Shown piece by piece: positions 1-8,046 of a stretch of DNA of 19,368 bases (the stretch's first letter is position 1; every line of letters starts with the position of its first letter). The stretch spans positions 1-19,368 of the forward strand of contig JAUHZM010000020.1 of the NCBI GenBank assembly GCA_030426005.1, in the 5' to 3' direction. The translations under genes and the position numbers were made by a program. Under the pieces are notes generated by a model. It ran no database searches. It saw only the letters and a list, made by a program, of their open reading frames with translations, and was not told where the DNA came from. This DNA is from Gammaproteobacteria bacterium. GTDB taxonomy: Bacteria; Pseudomonadota; Gammaproteobacteria; Arenicellales; Arenicellaceae.

Positions 1-2
1 CT

Positions 3-3000
3 AACGCAATCTACGATAAGGCGGCTCACCTTGGGAGCATGACAACTGCTTTATCCATTCAATTACCGAAAAACGACCCCAACCGAAAGAGAACGCTGGT
101 CGGGCAATTGTTCGCTGACTCACTGAACGGTAACTGCGGTCACTGTAACTCTAGCCTTAGTCCCTCAGCCTATCTACTGGACTTGTACCGCTTCTTAGAA
201 AAAGCCGAATCTAATGATGGTGGTAACGGTATCGATTTGCTTAATGGGCGCAGAGCAGATATAAAAGAGTTGCTGCTCGACTGTGAAAACGCAGACACTT
301 TGCTGCCCTATATCGATCTGAGCAATGAAGTGCTTGAAGCCAAGGTACTGGGCGCCAATATGAGCATGCGCCAAACTAATAGTACTGCGGAACAATTGCG
401 TGCTGAACCGGCTAATGTAAGCGAGTCAGCTTACGATCATCTAGCCGCCCAAACCTTTCCCTGGTCTATGGGCTATGACCGCAAGCTTGATCAGACCAAA
501 TCTTACCTCGAGCACCTCGGTGTCGACTTACCGAGGCTCGCAAAGCAACTAGACATAGAGACTAACGAAGCGAGTTCTATCAACACTGAATTTACGCGCG
601 TTTTTTTGGTTCCGAATCCAACAACAATCGCGCTTGGCAATCAGGTGAAATGGTCTGCAAATTGGGGCGTCAATAATCGTAATTTGCTTGAGAATAAGCC
701 TGGTACTAATGCTGAAAAAAGAGACCTCAACGATTTGAGCCTTTGGCTGCATCTAGAATCATCCACTATTTTAAGCATCGCGGAATCTGCGTTCGTAGGA
801 ATTTCCGGTGACGTGTTTGAGAGCAGTGGCGGGATAAAATGGAATTCCATCAGCGATGAGAAATTGATACGAATGCAATTTTTTGGGCGACTACTGCTGG
901 CCACCGGTTACTCAGTAGAAAGTCTAGATCGCCTCTTACAGCTGGACGTAATTGACGCCTCATCAGCAAATAGTTGGAAAAGAGAAGTAAGCTCTATTGA
1001 GCAGTTAGTTCCAGTAATTGATAGCCCGCTTGAGGATGTAATCGCACTTTGGGAGATCGCGCCTGAAATCCGTTCGAACCTGCTTGCAGATTACCTCGGT
1101 CTCTCTAGTGCAGCATTTGAGAATCTACAAGCTATCAGCAAGCACGACATTGAACTGCCCTCGAGCGTGTTGGCTCTTTTGCAAATGGTTTCGGTGCTTA
1201 ATAACTATGGCTTAGAACTATACGATGCGATTAACCTACTCTCATCGCCAATTGAAGAACACGCTTTTTTTAGCCTCAACAATGAGGCACTACTCACAAA
1301 ACTGAAAACTGGTTTAGATGCCGATGCTAGCGATATCTCTGCACAGCATGAGAACTTTGTGAACGCATTAGCGCAAGAATGGCAGCTTGCGAGCGAGAGT
1401 CTAAAGCTCGCCCTTGTAAAATACCCCAACCTGATCAGCGAGATACAAGAACTCACTCCGGGTTCAACGCCCCTCCTACTTAGCCAACTGATTACCCTGA
1501 ACAAATCATCATGGTTACTCGATAAACTTAACCTCAGGGAAACAGAGGACCTCTCACCGATTGAGTCTCTGTCAAGCGATATGGGTTGGCCAATTATCGA
1601 TAACTTACCTGCGCAAGAGTCGGATGCGAATTTTAATTTGCAGGGTTTAATCGACCTACTGGAACATAAACGTGTAAACGACATTCACTTTGGTTCTGAT
1701 CAAAGTGTGTTTCAACTCATCGATGGTGCTGGCAGCTCCAGCACTTCTATTGTTAACGCCCTCGCCCAAGAAAATGAAACCTGGTCTAGAGAGAACCTCT
1801 CATTTTTGTTGGGCAGCAATGGATTTAATATTAGCAATAAACAGGACTTTTTAAGCAAACGCGTTTTTTACAAGTGCAGCCTCCTACTCGAGGTCATTGA
1901 TTCCTATGGTGGTGCTGTAGAGGATATTTACCGAGCCATCTTTGAACATAATGGCGGCGCCGCTCAGTCGCTTTTGCAAGCGCGTTTTGATGCAGGTGAA
2001 TACCTAAACGTATTAACACAGTTAAACGACCCCATTCGAGAACGGTGCCAAGCCCGATTAGTAGAAGCGGTAATAAGTCAGTCGAGAAACAAAGGCCGCT
2101 CAAAGGGATACCAAAACACGCATGAACTTTACGAAGAGCTGCTTATCGATTCGCAAATGAGCGCTTGTTTTGAAACATCGAGAACCAAGCAAGCAACCGC
2201 ATCGCTACAGCAATTAATACAACGCATTATGTTAAACCTAGAATCTGGTTGGAGCTTCAATGAAGCCCAGATGTCTCAATGGGTTTGGCGAAAAAACTAT
2301 CGTGCCTGGGAAGCGAATCGTAAAGTATTTTTAATGCCAGAAAATTGGATAGAGCCTGAGCTAAGAGATAATAAATCCAGCCTGTTTGAAGAACTCGAAA
2401 CCGAGTTAATGCAGGGTGACGTTGACGCTGAACGGGCGGAAAACGCCTTACTTAACTACGCCCGTGGACTATTGTCATTGTCCCGAATGGAGATGGTTGG
2501 CAGCATTAGCGACGAAACCTCAAATCGCAATCATGTTTTTGCGCGATCAAGCGACCATCCTCGCCGATACTACTGGTGCACTCGCGAATCCAACGGTCTA
2601 TGGGGTGGCTGGCGTTTAATCGATCAAGAAATAGAAGGCGAGCACATACTGCCTGTCATTTTTCATAATCGAGTATTTCTATTTTGGCTAAATCTATCGG
2701 AGAAGATAAATACCGGCAGCAAAGAGTATCAAGATAGATTAGCTGAGATAGAAGCCAACGAAGAAATTTGTCGCAGCGACATAAATGAAAAAAATAGAAA
2801 AATAGAGGGGTATCTCGACAAAATAGAAGAGTATCGAGAGTACGCTGCCAGCGACTACCCCATGCCTGGAATGAGCCACATGTGGACCACGCTCGCGGAT
2901 TCAATGGAAGATTCTGTGGATGCAATTGATGAGGAGATCAATGGTGAAGGTGGTTTGAAAGATGATCTAGTAAGTTTTAAATCACAAAAAGAGGGAGTGT

Positions 3001-6000
3001 CTCGGCAGTTTACCTATTATGAATGCAGTTTAAGTTGGTCTCAATTCAGCGGAGCAACTGGGTGGACACCGGCGAAGCGCTCAATCGAAGGCGTTAACAG
3101 CCGCTACACCCGCGAAGACGAAGAGCATGAAACGCATTTAAATAATTCGCGCCAATTTTGGCTGCTTGCGCATCCTCACGAAGAGAATCTAGATATCGAA
3201 CTGCGTTGTTCTGCGGGGAATAGTGACGGCAACTCCTATGATTATCGGCTAGGTTTGTTCGAATTCGATCCAATTCTTGAAAAAGTTACTACAGAAGATG
3301 AAAACGAAGCACCAAAAATTATAAAGGATATCCATTTCACGACTCTTTGGCACCATGGTCAGAAATTACATTCGCTGCACGTTTTGCCTAGACTAACCTT
3401 AGACATCGACAATCAAGATCAAGAACTTCTCTCATGGAACCCGGATGCGTTTGGCATCTCCGCAGTCACTCAAATGACTATCGGCTATAGCCCGAGTAAT
3501 TCGCCTTTCTTGATGAGCTATAAGAACCAGTCCTATTTTATTGAGCCCGAGCAGCCAGCCGCAGGCAAGCCACTTATCAGTGCTTCTGAACTTCCCAGGC
3601 TCGCACCAAAATCTCAGCTGGCTAAACCCAAAGTAGCAAACACCAATTTTCAAGCTCTGTCTATTTCTGCAACGGCTCACACAATAGATAAAAAAGCAGC
3701 ACCTGCATTTGCCAGCCAAAGCAATCGAAAAGCGGCTCGGCCACTCGGAAGATCGAGCGGGCGCTTAGCCGACGGAAGACCCAGTCATTCACTATCGATT
3801 AATGGCACTCGAGCTACCTCTCGCGACTGGCAAAAGATAGAGAATGTGGTAGCTCCGAGTAATACCGTCGCTCCTGTCGCTGGAAAATTAACCTCCACGA
3901 AAAAGTGGTTAGTGTCGGTTCTTTATCATCCTTTCTCTGAAATTATTGTGTCAGAGCTATATCGAGGCGGCGTGGACGCACTATATCAACCAGATGCCGA
4001 ATCGGGTAACGAAAATGCTATTGCCTTAAAGCGGCAATCCCACAACGAGGATCGGTTCTCAAGAGAACTCAACCTATCAAATTCGATAGTTATGGAGAAT
4101 GAAAATGAGGAACGGTTCGAGTTCAATCGGCGCAATCCATATAGTGTCTATAACTGGGAAATTTTCTTTCATGCTCCATTTGCGATAGCAAAACACCTAA
4201 CCCGAAATCGCAAATTTGAAGATGCTCAAAAATGGTTGCACTACATTTTTGACCCCATCTCTAAAGAAGGAGATACCCATCGCTCAGTATGGCGCTTTCA
4301 ACCATTCTTCAACGAGCATCAACGTTTATTAAGTGGTGCTCAAGATGAAATAACAGAATTCGCCGAACAAAATTATGGTGAGTTTGAAGCGCAAGTGGCC
4401 GAGTGGGAACAAAACCCCTTTAACCCTCACGCCATAGCCCGGCTACGCACGATCTCGTACATGCGTTCAACCTTTATAAATTATCTGGATAACCTACTTA
4501 GCTGGGCCGATGACCTATTTCGACGCGACAGTATGGAATCCGTAGCGGAAGCGGCACAACTTTACGTGCAAGCCTCACAGCTTCTTGGGCCTGCACCCCT
4601 TTCGCTTCCTGAATCCATCACTCAGAAAAATAGCGCGACTTTGGAAGAACATCACGATGATGAGGAAGACGTACACCCACTGTTAGTTGCCAGCGGTGTC
4701 AAACTACCTCCGGCCGAGCCTCCCAAGAACGATTTCTACTCGAAGATGGGTAAATTCTGCATCCCAGCCAACGACAAAATCCAAGAATATTGGGACACCA
4801 TTGCTGACCGTTTATTTAAAATTCGACATTGCATGAACATTGAAGGTGTGGAGCGCACACTGGCGTTATATCAGCCACCGATCGATCCCGCTATGTTGGT
4901 GCGTGCTGCGGCTGCAGGACTAGATCTAGGGGCAGTCATCGGAGACATGAATGCCTCGCTACCTAAATATCGTTTTCACTACATGTTGCAGAAGGCCAAG
5001 GAATTTACTAGTGAGGTAAAAAGCCTAGGTGGCGCATTGTTGTCTGCGCTCGAGAAACAAGATTCAGAAACGCTTTCCCAGCTGCGGTCAAACCATGAAA
5101 GTGTAATGCAGAAACGCATTTTAGAGATAAAAAAGGAGCGTTTGGAAGAAGCCAAAACAGCGCATGCTAGTCTAGAAAAATCCTTGTTTTCAGCTATGGA
5201 GCGTCACGGTTATTACCAAGATCTACTGGATCGAGGCCCACTAAATTCAGAAAAAGAAGAAATCAGAAAAATAGAAGGTGCGAATACGCTGACATCAGCT
5301 GCCGACGTGGCTAATGTGACTGCGTCAATTTTAGCGTTAGGGCCGGAGATTGGCGCTAATGGCTTTCTGCCATCATTTAAATTTGGTGGTAATAACCTTA
5401 GTAACGCATTTTCAGGCATAGGTTCAGGCCTAAATGCTCGATCGAGTGGTCTAAACCGACAAGCGGGCATGCTGGCAAGAGATGCCAGTGTAGTTCGGCG
5501 CGATATGGACTGGAAATATCAGGTTTCACAAGCAAAACGTGATATTGAACGACTCGAAAAAGATCAAATAGCCAGCGAAATTCGTATCGCTATTGCGGAA
5601 AAAGAAATTGCAGATCAAGAACTACAGATCGCAAATAGTGACGAGGCAAACACATTTATGCGGGATAAGTTTACCAATGATCAGCTTTATGGCTGGATGG
5701 TAAGCGAGCTTTCCACATTGCATTTTCAAGCCTATAAATTGGCTTTAGATATGGCTAAACAAGCGGAAGCTTGTATGAATTTTGAGCTTGATCATGCATC
5801 TAAGAATATTATCCAATTCAGCTATTGGGATGGGATGAAAAAGGGTTTGTTGTCCGGCGAAAAGTTGGCACAAGACATCAATCAATTAGACGCTCACTAC
5901 ATCGCCAATAATCACCGCAAGCTGGAACTAACAAAGAGCGTGTCGTTGCTTAGAATTGATGCTTCAAAGCTACTGGAATTAAAACGCGATGCATCCTGCG

Positions 6001-6791
6001 AGTTCATCATACCAGAGTACATCTTTGATCTTGATTACCCCGGTCATTTCAACCGAAAAATCAAATCCGTAAGCATGACAATACCTGCTATTTCTGGCCC
6101 ATACGCTAACCTCAGCTGCGAATTGACTTTAGACCGTAGCGCCACTGACCTAGATAACCCTGATACGATTAACCCACTCTCTTCAAACTCCGTCGCCTTG
6201 AGTAGCGGTCAAGACGACACTGGGCTTTTCCAATTCGACCTTCGCGATGAACGTTACTTGCCGTTCGAAGGGCACTATGTAAACAGCGTTTGGAAGTTAT
6301 CTTTACCTCCCAAAACGATCGCTCAATTCGATTACTCAACCATCTCTGATGTGATCTTAACCATCAATTACACTGCCAAGAATGACCCAGATAAACGTAT
6401 TCAAAAACTTACCGCTTTGAACGGTACTAACTTTGGCGAGTCTGAATTTGGGCAATTGCTATCGCTGAAAGGACAATTTTCTAACCTTTGGCACCAGATT
6501 GTAAGCAATACCGACAACCTATCAACCAACCCCATACAGTTAAGCTTCGAGCGGCACAACTTCCCATATTTAGCATCGACTCGAGGTGTCACACTAAAAT
6601 CATTGCAGTTTGCCACATTAGATCACGAAGGAAATATCGGCGCTCTGAGCGCGAAAATGGATATTACTAGTGGCGCACTACTCTCTGACAGTCTAACGGT
6701 GAACGTCGAAGAGGATTGGGCCATCACTACCCTAGAAACCGCCTCGAATTATAGAGACATATACCTTTTGGTAAATTATGAAGTAGGGTAA
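3..6791 (+). CDS. Tc-toxin subunit A-like giant protein (5' end probably outside window)
   Basis: Resembles the TcA subunit of ABC/Tc toxins, which forms the pentameric receptor-binding and pore-forming translocation channel. Numbered from the first internal ATG (position 39; 2250 aa): CGHC and LSPSAYLLDLYRF (33-52) and FPWSMGYDRKLDQ (about 140) fit the VRP1 region; QWVWRKNYRAWEANRKVFL (about 745-765) marks the ABC-toxin N region; YYWCTRESNGLWGGW (about 845) lies in the neuraminidase-like domain, followed by coiled coil at 894-933 and 955-987. A disordered Ala/Ser/Arg-rich stretch spans about 1171-1287. NPYSVYNWEIFFHAPF (about 1367) and the CIPANDKIQEYWDTIADRLF block (about 1574) are Tc core motifs. 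Long helices flank a glycine-rich hydrophobic tip (about 1754-1784). FDLDYPGHFNRKIKSVSMTIP (about 1995) and DERYLPFEGHYVNSVW (about 2070) match the TcB-binding end. The frame is open back to position 3, the ATG at 39 has GGGAG only one base away, and TcA proteins usually have more sequence before the LSP motif, so the start is likely upstream. No TcB or TcC gene is visible. Confidence 0.9.
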   Translation, partial: NAIYDKAAHLGSMTTALSIQLPKNDPNRKRTLVGQLFADSLNGNCGHCNSSLSPSAYLLDLYRFLEKAESNDGGNGIDLLNGRRADIKELLLDCENADTLLPYIDLSNEVLEAKVLGANMSMRQTNSTAEQLRAEPANVSESAYDHLAAQTFPWSMGYDRKLDQTKSYLEHLGVDLPRLAKQLDIETNEASSINTEFTRVFLVPNPTTIALGNQVKWSANWGVNNRNLLENKPGTNAEKRDLNDLSLWLHLESSTILSIAESAFVGISGDVFESSGGIKWNSISDEKLIRMQFFGRLLLATGYSVESLDRLLQLDVIDASSANSWKREVSSIEQLVPVIDSPLEDVIALWEIAPEIRSNLLADYLGLSSAAFENLQAISKHDIELPSSVLALLQMVSVLNNYGLELYDAINLLSSPIEEHAFFSLNNEALLTKLKTGLDADASDISAQHENFVNALAQEWQLASESLKLALVKYPNLISEIQELTPGSTPLLLSQLITLNKSSWLLDKLNLRETEDLSPIESLSSDMGWPIIDNLPAQESDANFNLQGLIDLLEHKRVNDIHFGSDQSVFQLIDGAGSSSTSIVNALAQENETWSRENLSFLLGSNGFNISNKQDFLSKRVFYKCSLLLEVIDSYGGAVEDIYRAIFEHNGGAAQSLLQARFDAGEYLNVLTQLNDPIRERCQARLVEAVISQSRNKGRSKGYQNTHELYEELLIDSQMSACFETSRTKQATASLQQLIQRIMLNLESGWSFNEAQMSQWVWRKNYRAWEANRKVFLMPENWIEPELRDNKSSLFEELETELMQGDVDAERAENALLNYARGLLSLSRMEMVGSISDETSNRNHVFARSSDHPRRYYWCTRESNGLWGGWRLIDQEIEGEHILPVIFHNRVFLFWLNLSEKINTGSKEYQDRLAEIEANEEICRSDINEKNRKIEGYLDKIEEYREYAASDYPMPGMSHMWTTLADSMEDSVDAIDEEINGEGGLKDDLVSFKSQKEGVSRQFTYYECSLSWSQFSGATGWTPAKRSIEGVNSRYTREDEEHETHLNNSRQFWLLAHPHEENLDIELRCSAGNSDGNSYDYRLGLFEFDPILEKVTTEDENEAPKIIKDIHFTTLWHHGQKLHSLHVLPRLTLDIDNQDQELLSWNPDAFGISAVTQMTIGYSPSNSPFLMSYKNQSYFIEPEQPAAGKPLISASELPRLAPKSQLAKPKVANTNFQALSISATAHTIDKKAAPAFASQSNRKAARPLGRSSGRLADGRPSHSLSINGTRATSRDWQKIENVVAPSNTVAPVAGKLTSTKKWLVSVLYHPFSEIIVSELYRGGVDALYQPDAESGNENAIALKRQSHNEDRFSRELNLSNSIVMENENEERFEFNRRNPYSVYNWEIFFHAPFAIAKHLTRNRKFEDAQKWLHYIFDPISKEGDTHRSVWRFQPFFNEHQRLLSGAQDEITEFAEQNYGEFEAQVAEWEQNPFNPHAIARLRTISYMRSTFINYLDNLLSWADDLFRRDSMESVAEAAQLYVQASQLLGPAPLSLPESITQKNSATLEEHHDDEEDVHPLLVASGVKLPPAEPPKNDFYSKMGKFCIPANDKIQEYWDTIADRLFKIRHCMNIEGVERTLALYQPPIDPAMLVRAAAAGLDLGAVIGDMNASLPKYRFHYMLQKAKEFTSEVKSLGGALLSALEKQDSETLSQLRSNHESVMQKRILEIKKERLEEAKTAHASLEKSLFSAMERHGYYQDLLDRGPLNSEKEEIRKIEGANTLTSAADVANVTASILALGPEIGANGFLPSFKFGGNNLSNAFSGIGSGLNARSSGLNRQAGMLARDASVVRRDMDWKYQVSQAKRDIERLEKDQIASEIRIAIAEKEIADQELQIANSDEANTFMRDKFTNDQLYGWMVSELSTLHFQAYKLALDMAKQAEACMNFELDHASKNIIQFSYWDGMKKGLLSGEKLAQDINQLDAHYIANNHRKLELTKSVSLLRIDASKLLELKRDASCEFIIPEYIFDLDYPGHFNRKIKSVSMTIPAISGPYANLSCELTLDRSATDLDNPDTINPLSSNSVALSSGQDDTGLFQFDLRDERYLPFEGHYVNSVWKLSLPPKTIAQFDYSTISDVILTINYTAKNDPDKRIQKLTALNGTNFGESEFGQLLSLKGQFSNLWHQIVSNTDNLSTNPIQLSFERHNFPYLASTRGVTLKSLQFATLDHEGNIGALSAKMDITSGALLSDSLTVNVEEDWAITTLETASNYRDIYLLVNYEVG

Positions 6792-6990
6792 GAAGTTAGA
6801 ATTAATCCCAGATCGTTTCTAATGGTTAAATGCTGGGACTTCGGCAACTGTTACTGCGTTGCTCTTTCATTCATGCAGTCGTGCGCGTTTACTCGGCGCT
6901 TCCTGCGCCTCTTCCTTTGGCCGTTCAAAACAGTTCCAGGCCGTAGTGTCGAACAGATGTATTCTCATCGGCAAAGAGAGACCTACAACC
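6792..6990. other. Gene-free spacer between Tc-like gene and tRNA-Lys terminator, with small hairpins
   Basis: No credible gene. Two short inverted repeats are visible: GCAAC/GTTGC at 6844-6848 and 6858-6862, and GGCGC/GCGCC at 6895-6899 and 6905-6909 with a 5-base loop. A longer-range pair, TCCCAG/CTGGGA (6806-6811 and 6833-6838), has a loop of about 21 bases and no T-tract, so it is not a convincing terminator for the Tc-like gene. The texture (recurrent CTGCG words in small dyads) resembles dispersed intergenic repeats of gammaproteobacteria, but copy number cannot be judged from one copy. Confidence 0.4.
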
Positions 6991-7020
6991 CAAACAAAAA
7001 AACCGCCTATAGGCGGTTTG
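6991..7020 (-). terminator. Intrinsic terminator of tRNA-Lys, possibly bidirectional
   Basis: A perfect 20-base palindrome, AAACCGCCTATAGGCGGTTT, occupies 7000-7019. Read on the minus strand it lies 12 bases past the tRNA 3' end and runs into a T-rich tract (complement of 6991-6999), the classic Rho-independent arrangement. On the plus strand the palindrome is followed by GGTTTGTTTG, so it may also stop transcripts arriving from the Tc-like gene. Confidence 0.88.
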
Positions 7021-7031
7021 GTTTGTTTGAG

Positions 7032-7107
7032 TGGTGGGCCGTACTGGATTCGAACCAGTGACCACCTGATTAAAAGTCAGATGCTCTACCAACTGAGCTA
7101 ACGGCCC
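7032..7107 (-). tRNA. tRNA-Lys (anticodon UUU)
   Basis: The minus strand folds as a full 76-nt cloverleaf. Acceptor arms GGGCCGT (7107-7101) and ACGGCCC (7042-7036) pair perfectly. The D-arm contains AGCTCAGTTGGTAGAGC, the anticodon loop CTTTTAA has anticodon TTT, and the T-arm contains GGTTCGAATCC. The discriminator A and the CCA end (7034-7032) are encoded in the DNA. It lies downstream of queC, as in Pseudomonas-type genomes, and has its own promoter (7194-7222) and terminator (6991-7020). Its 3' end faces the Tc-like gene, the side on which islands usually integrate at tRNA genes. Confidence 0.97.
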
Positions 7108-7125
7108 CTCTCAAATTTTGATAGC

Positions 7126-7160
7126 GCGACATCAATCCCTATTGATTTGCGCTGTGTCGC
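7126..7160 (-). other. Hairpin in the 5' leader of the tRNA-Lys transcript
   Basis: The tRNA-Lys precursor leader, about 80 nt from the predicted start to the tRNA 5' end, contains ATCAAT/ATTGAT (7131-7136 and 7141-7146) around a 4-base loop. An outer GCGAC/GTCGC pair (7126-7130 and 7156-7160) extends it on one side with an internal loop. It may be a processing structure. No function is known. Confidence 0.4.
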
Positions 7161-7193
7161 CTACACAACCTGAGGCAGCGAAAGCGAGGCGTG

Positions 7194-7222
7194 ATTATCT
7201 TGTCTTAAACAGGCTCGGTCAA
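7194..7222 (-). promoter_or_regulatory. Sigma70 promoter of tRNA-Lys
   Basis: Read on the minus strand: -35 TTGACC (7222-7217), exactly 17 bases of spacer, then -10 GATAAT (7199-7194). Each hexamer differs from consensus by one base. Transcription would start near 7187. The bases after the -10 box (CACGCCTC) are GC-rich, as in the discriminators of stringently controlled stable-RNA promoters; that regulatory reading is inference. The rest of the gap up to the queC stop (7223-7348) shows no gene and no strong terminator for queC. Confidence 0.85.
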
Positions 7223-7348
7223 CCCCTTTTGGCATATTCTTTTGCCTATTTTGCCTGAAATTCCAAGAATAATGAGTCACACGTCAAGACTCTCAAACGA
7301 ATCCACAAAGTCAATTATATTTTGCTGATGTGAAGACGGACTGAATCT

Positions 7349-8017
7349 CTAGATTAAAGCCGGGTCAGGCACACCAGCCGCCGCGAACCCAGCAGCTCGA
7401 ATTCGACATGAATCACATTCACCACACACCTTACCGTCCGTACGCGGGTTGTAACACGAGATGGTGTTGGAGTAATCCACACCGAGCGCAGTACCCGCTT
7501 TAATGATGTCGGCTTTGGTCAGATCAATAATCGGTGCTTCTATACGAATCGTCTCACCATTCACACCTGTCTTGGTGGCCAGATTCGCCATTGCCTGAAA
7601 CGCGGCAATATACTCAGGACGACAGTCCGGATACCCAGAATAATCTACTGCATTCGCGCCAATAAAAATAGCTTGTGCCCCCAAGACTTCGGCCCAACCC
7701 AAAGCGACCGACAAGAATACCGTGTTGCGTGCAGGAACATAGGTAATCGGAATCTCATTGGATTCCTCAGTTGGCACCGCGAGCTCTTGATCGGTTAACG
7801 CTGAACCGCCAAAACTACCAATATCGATACGCACCACACGATGTTCCATCGCGCCGTTGGCGAGTGCCACTTTGCGTGCTCGATCAAGCTCAATTCGGTG
7901 ACGCTGTCCGTAATCCATGCTAAGCGCGTAGCAGTCATAGCCCTGGGCTTTCGCCATGGCCAGTACGGTCGCCGAATCCAGTCCACCTGATACTAAAATC
8001 ACTGCCTTTTTAATCAT
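7349..8017 (-). CDS. queC: 7-cyano-7-deazaguanine (preQ0) synthase QueC
   Basis: QueC is a cytosolic ATP-dependent enzyme that converts 7-carboxy-7-deazaguanine plus ammonia to preQ0 in the queuosine tRNA-modification pathway. The 222-aa protein has the N-terminal PP-loop SGGLDSAT (about 10-17), DYGQRH (about 36-41), and the C-terminal zinc-binding cysteines C188, C198, C201 and C204 in CxxCxxC spacing. Length is close to the E. coli protein (231 aa). The ATG at 8017 is preceded by a purine-rich GAGAGTAGAGAA stretch usable as a ribosome-binding site. The gene lies 29 bases after queE, which makes its substrate, so the two are probably co-transcribed. No convincing terminator follows it, so transcripts may continue into the tRNA-Lys gene. 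Confidence 0.97.
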   Translation of the reverse strand: MIKKAVILVSGGLDSATVLAMAKAQGYDCYALSMDYGQRHRIELDRARKVALANGAMEHRVVRIDIGSFGGSALTDQELAVPTEESNEIPITYVPARNTVFLSVALGWAEVLGAQAIFIGANAVDYSGYPDCRPEYIAAFQAMANLATKTGVNGETIRIEAPIIDLTKADIIKAGTALGVDYSNTISCYNPRTDGKVCGECDSCRIRAAGFAAAGVPDPALI

Positions 8018-8046
8018 TTCTCTACTCTCTTACCGTACCTTATAGC

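Noticed and set aside
6806..6838. TCCCAG/CTGGGA inverted repeat as terminator of the Tc-like gene
   Set aside because: Stem of six pairs with a 21-base loop and no T-tract; too weak to call.
6822..7101. Two overlapping plus-strand frames of 79 and 80 codons
   Set aside because: They run through the antisense of tRNA-Lys and its terminator and have no ribosome-binding site; chance frames.
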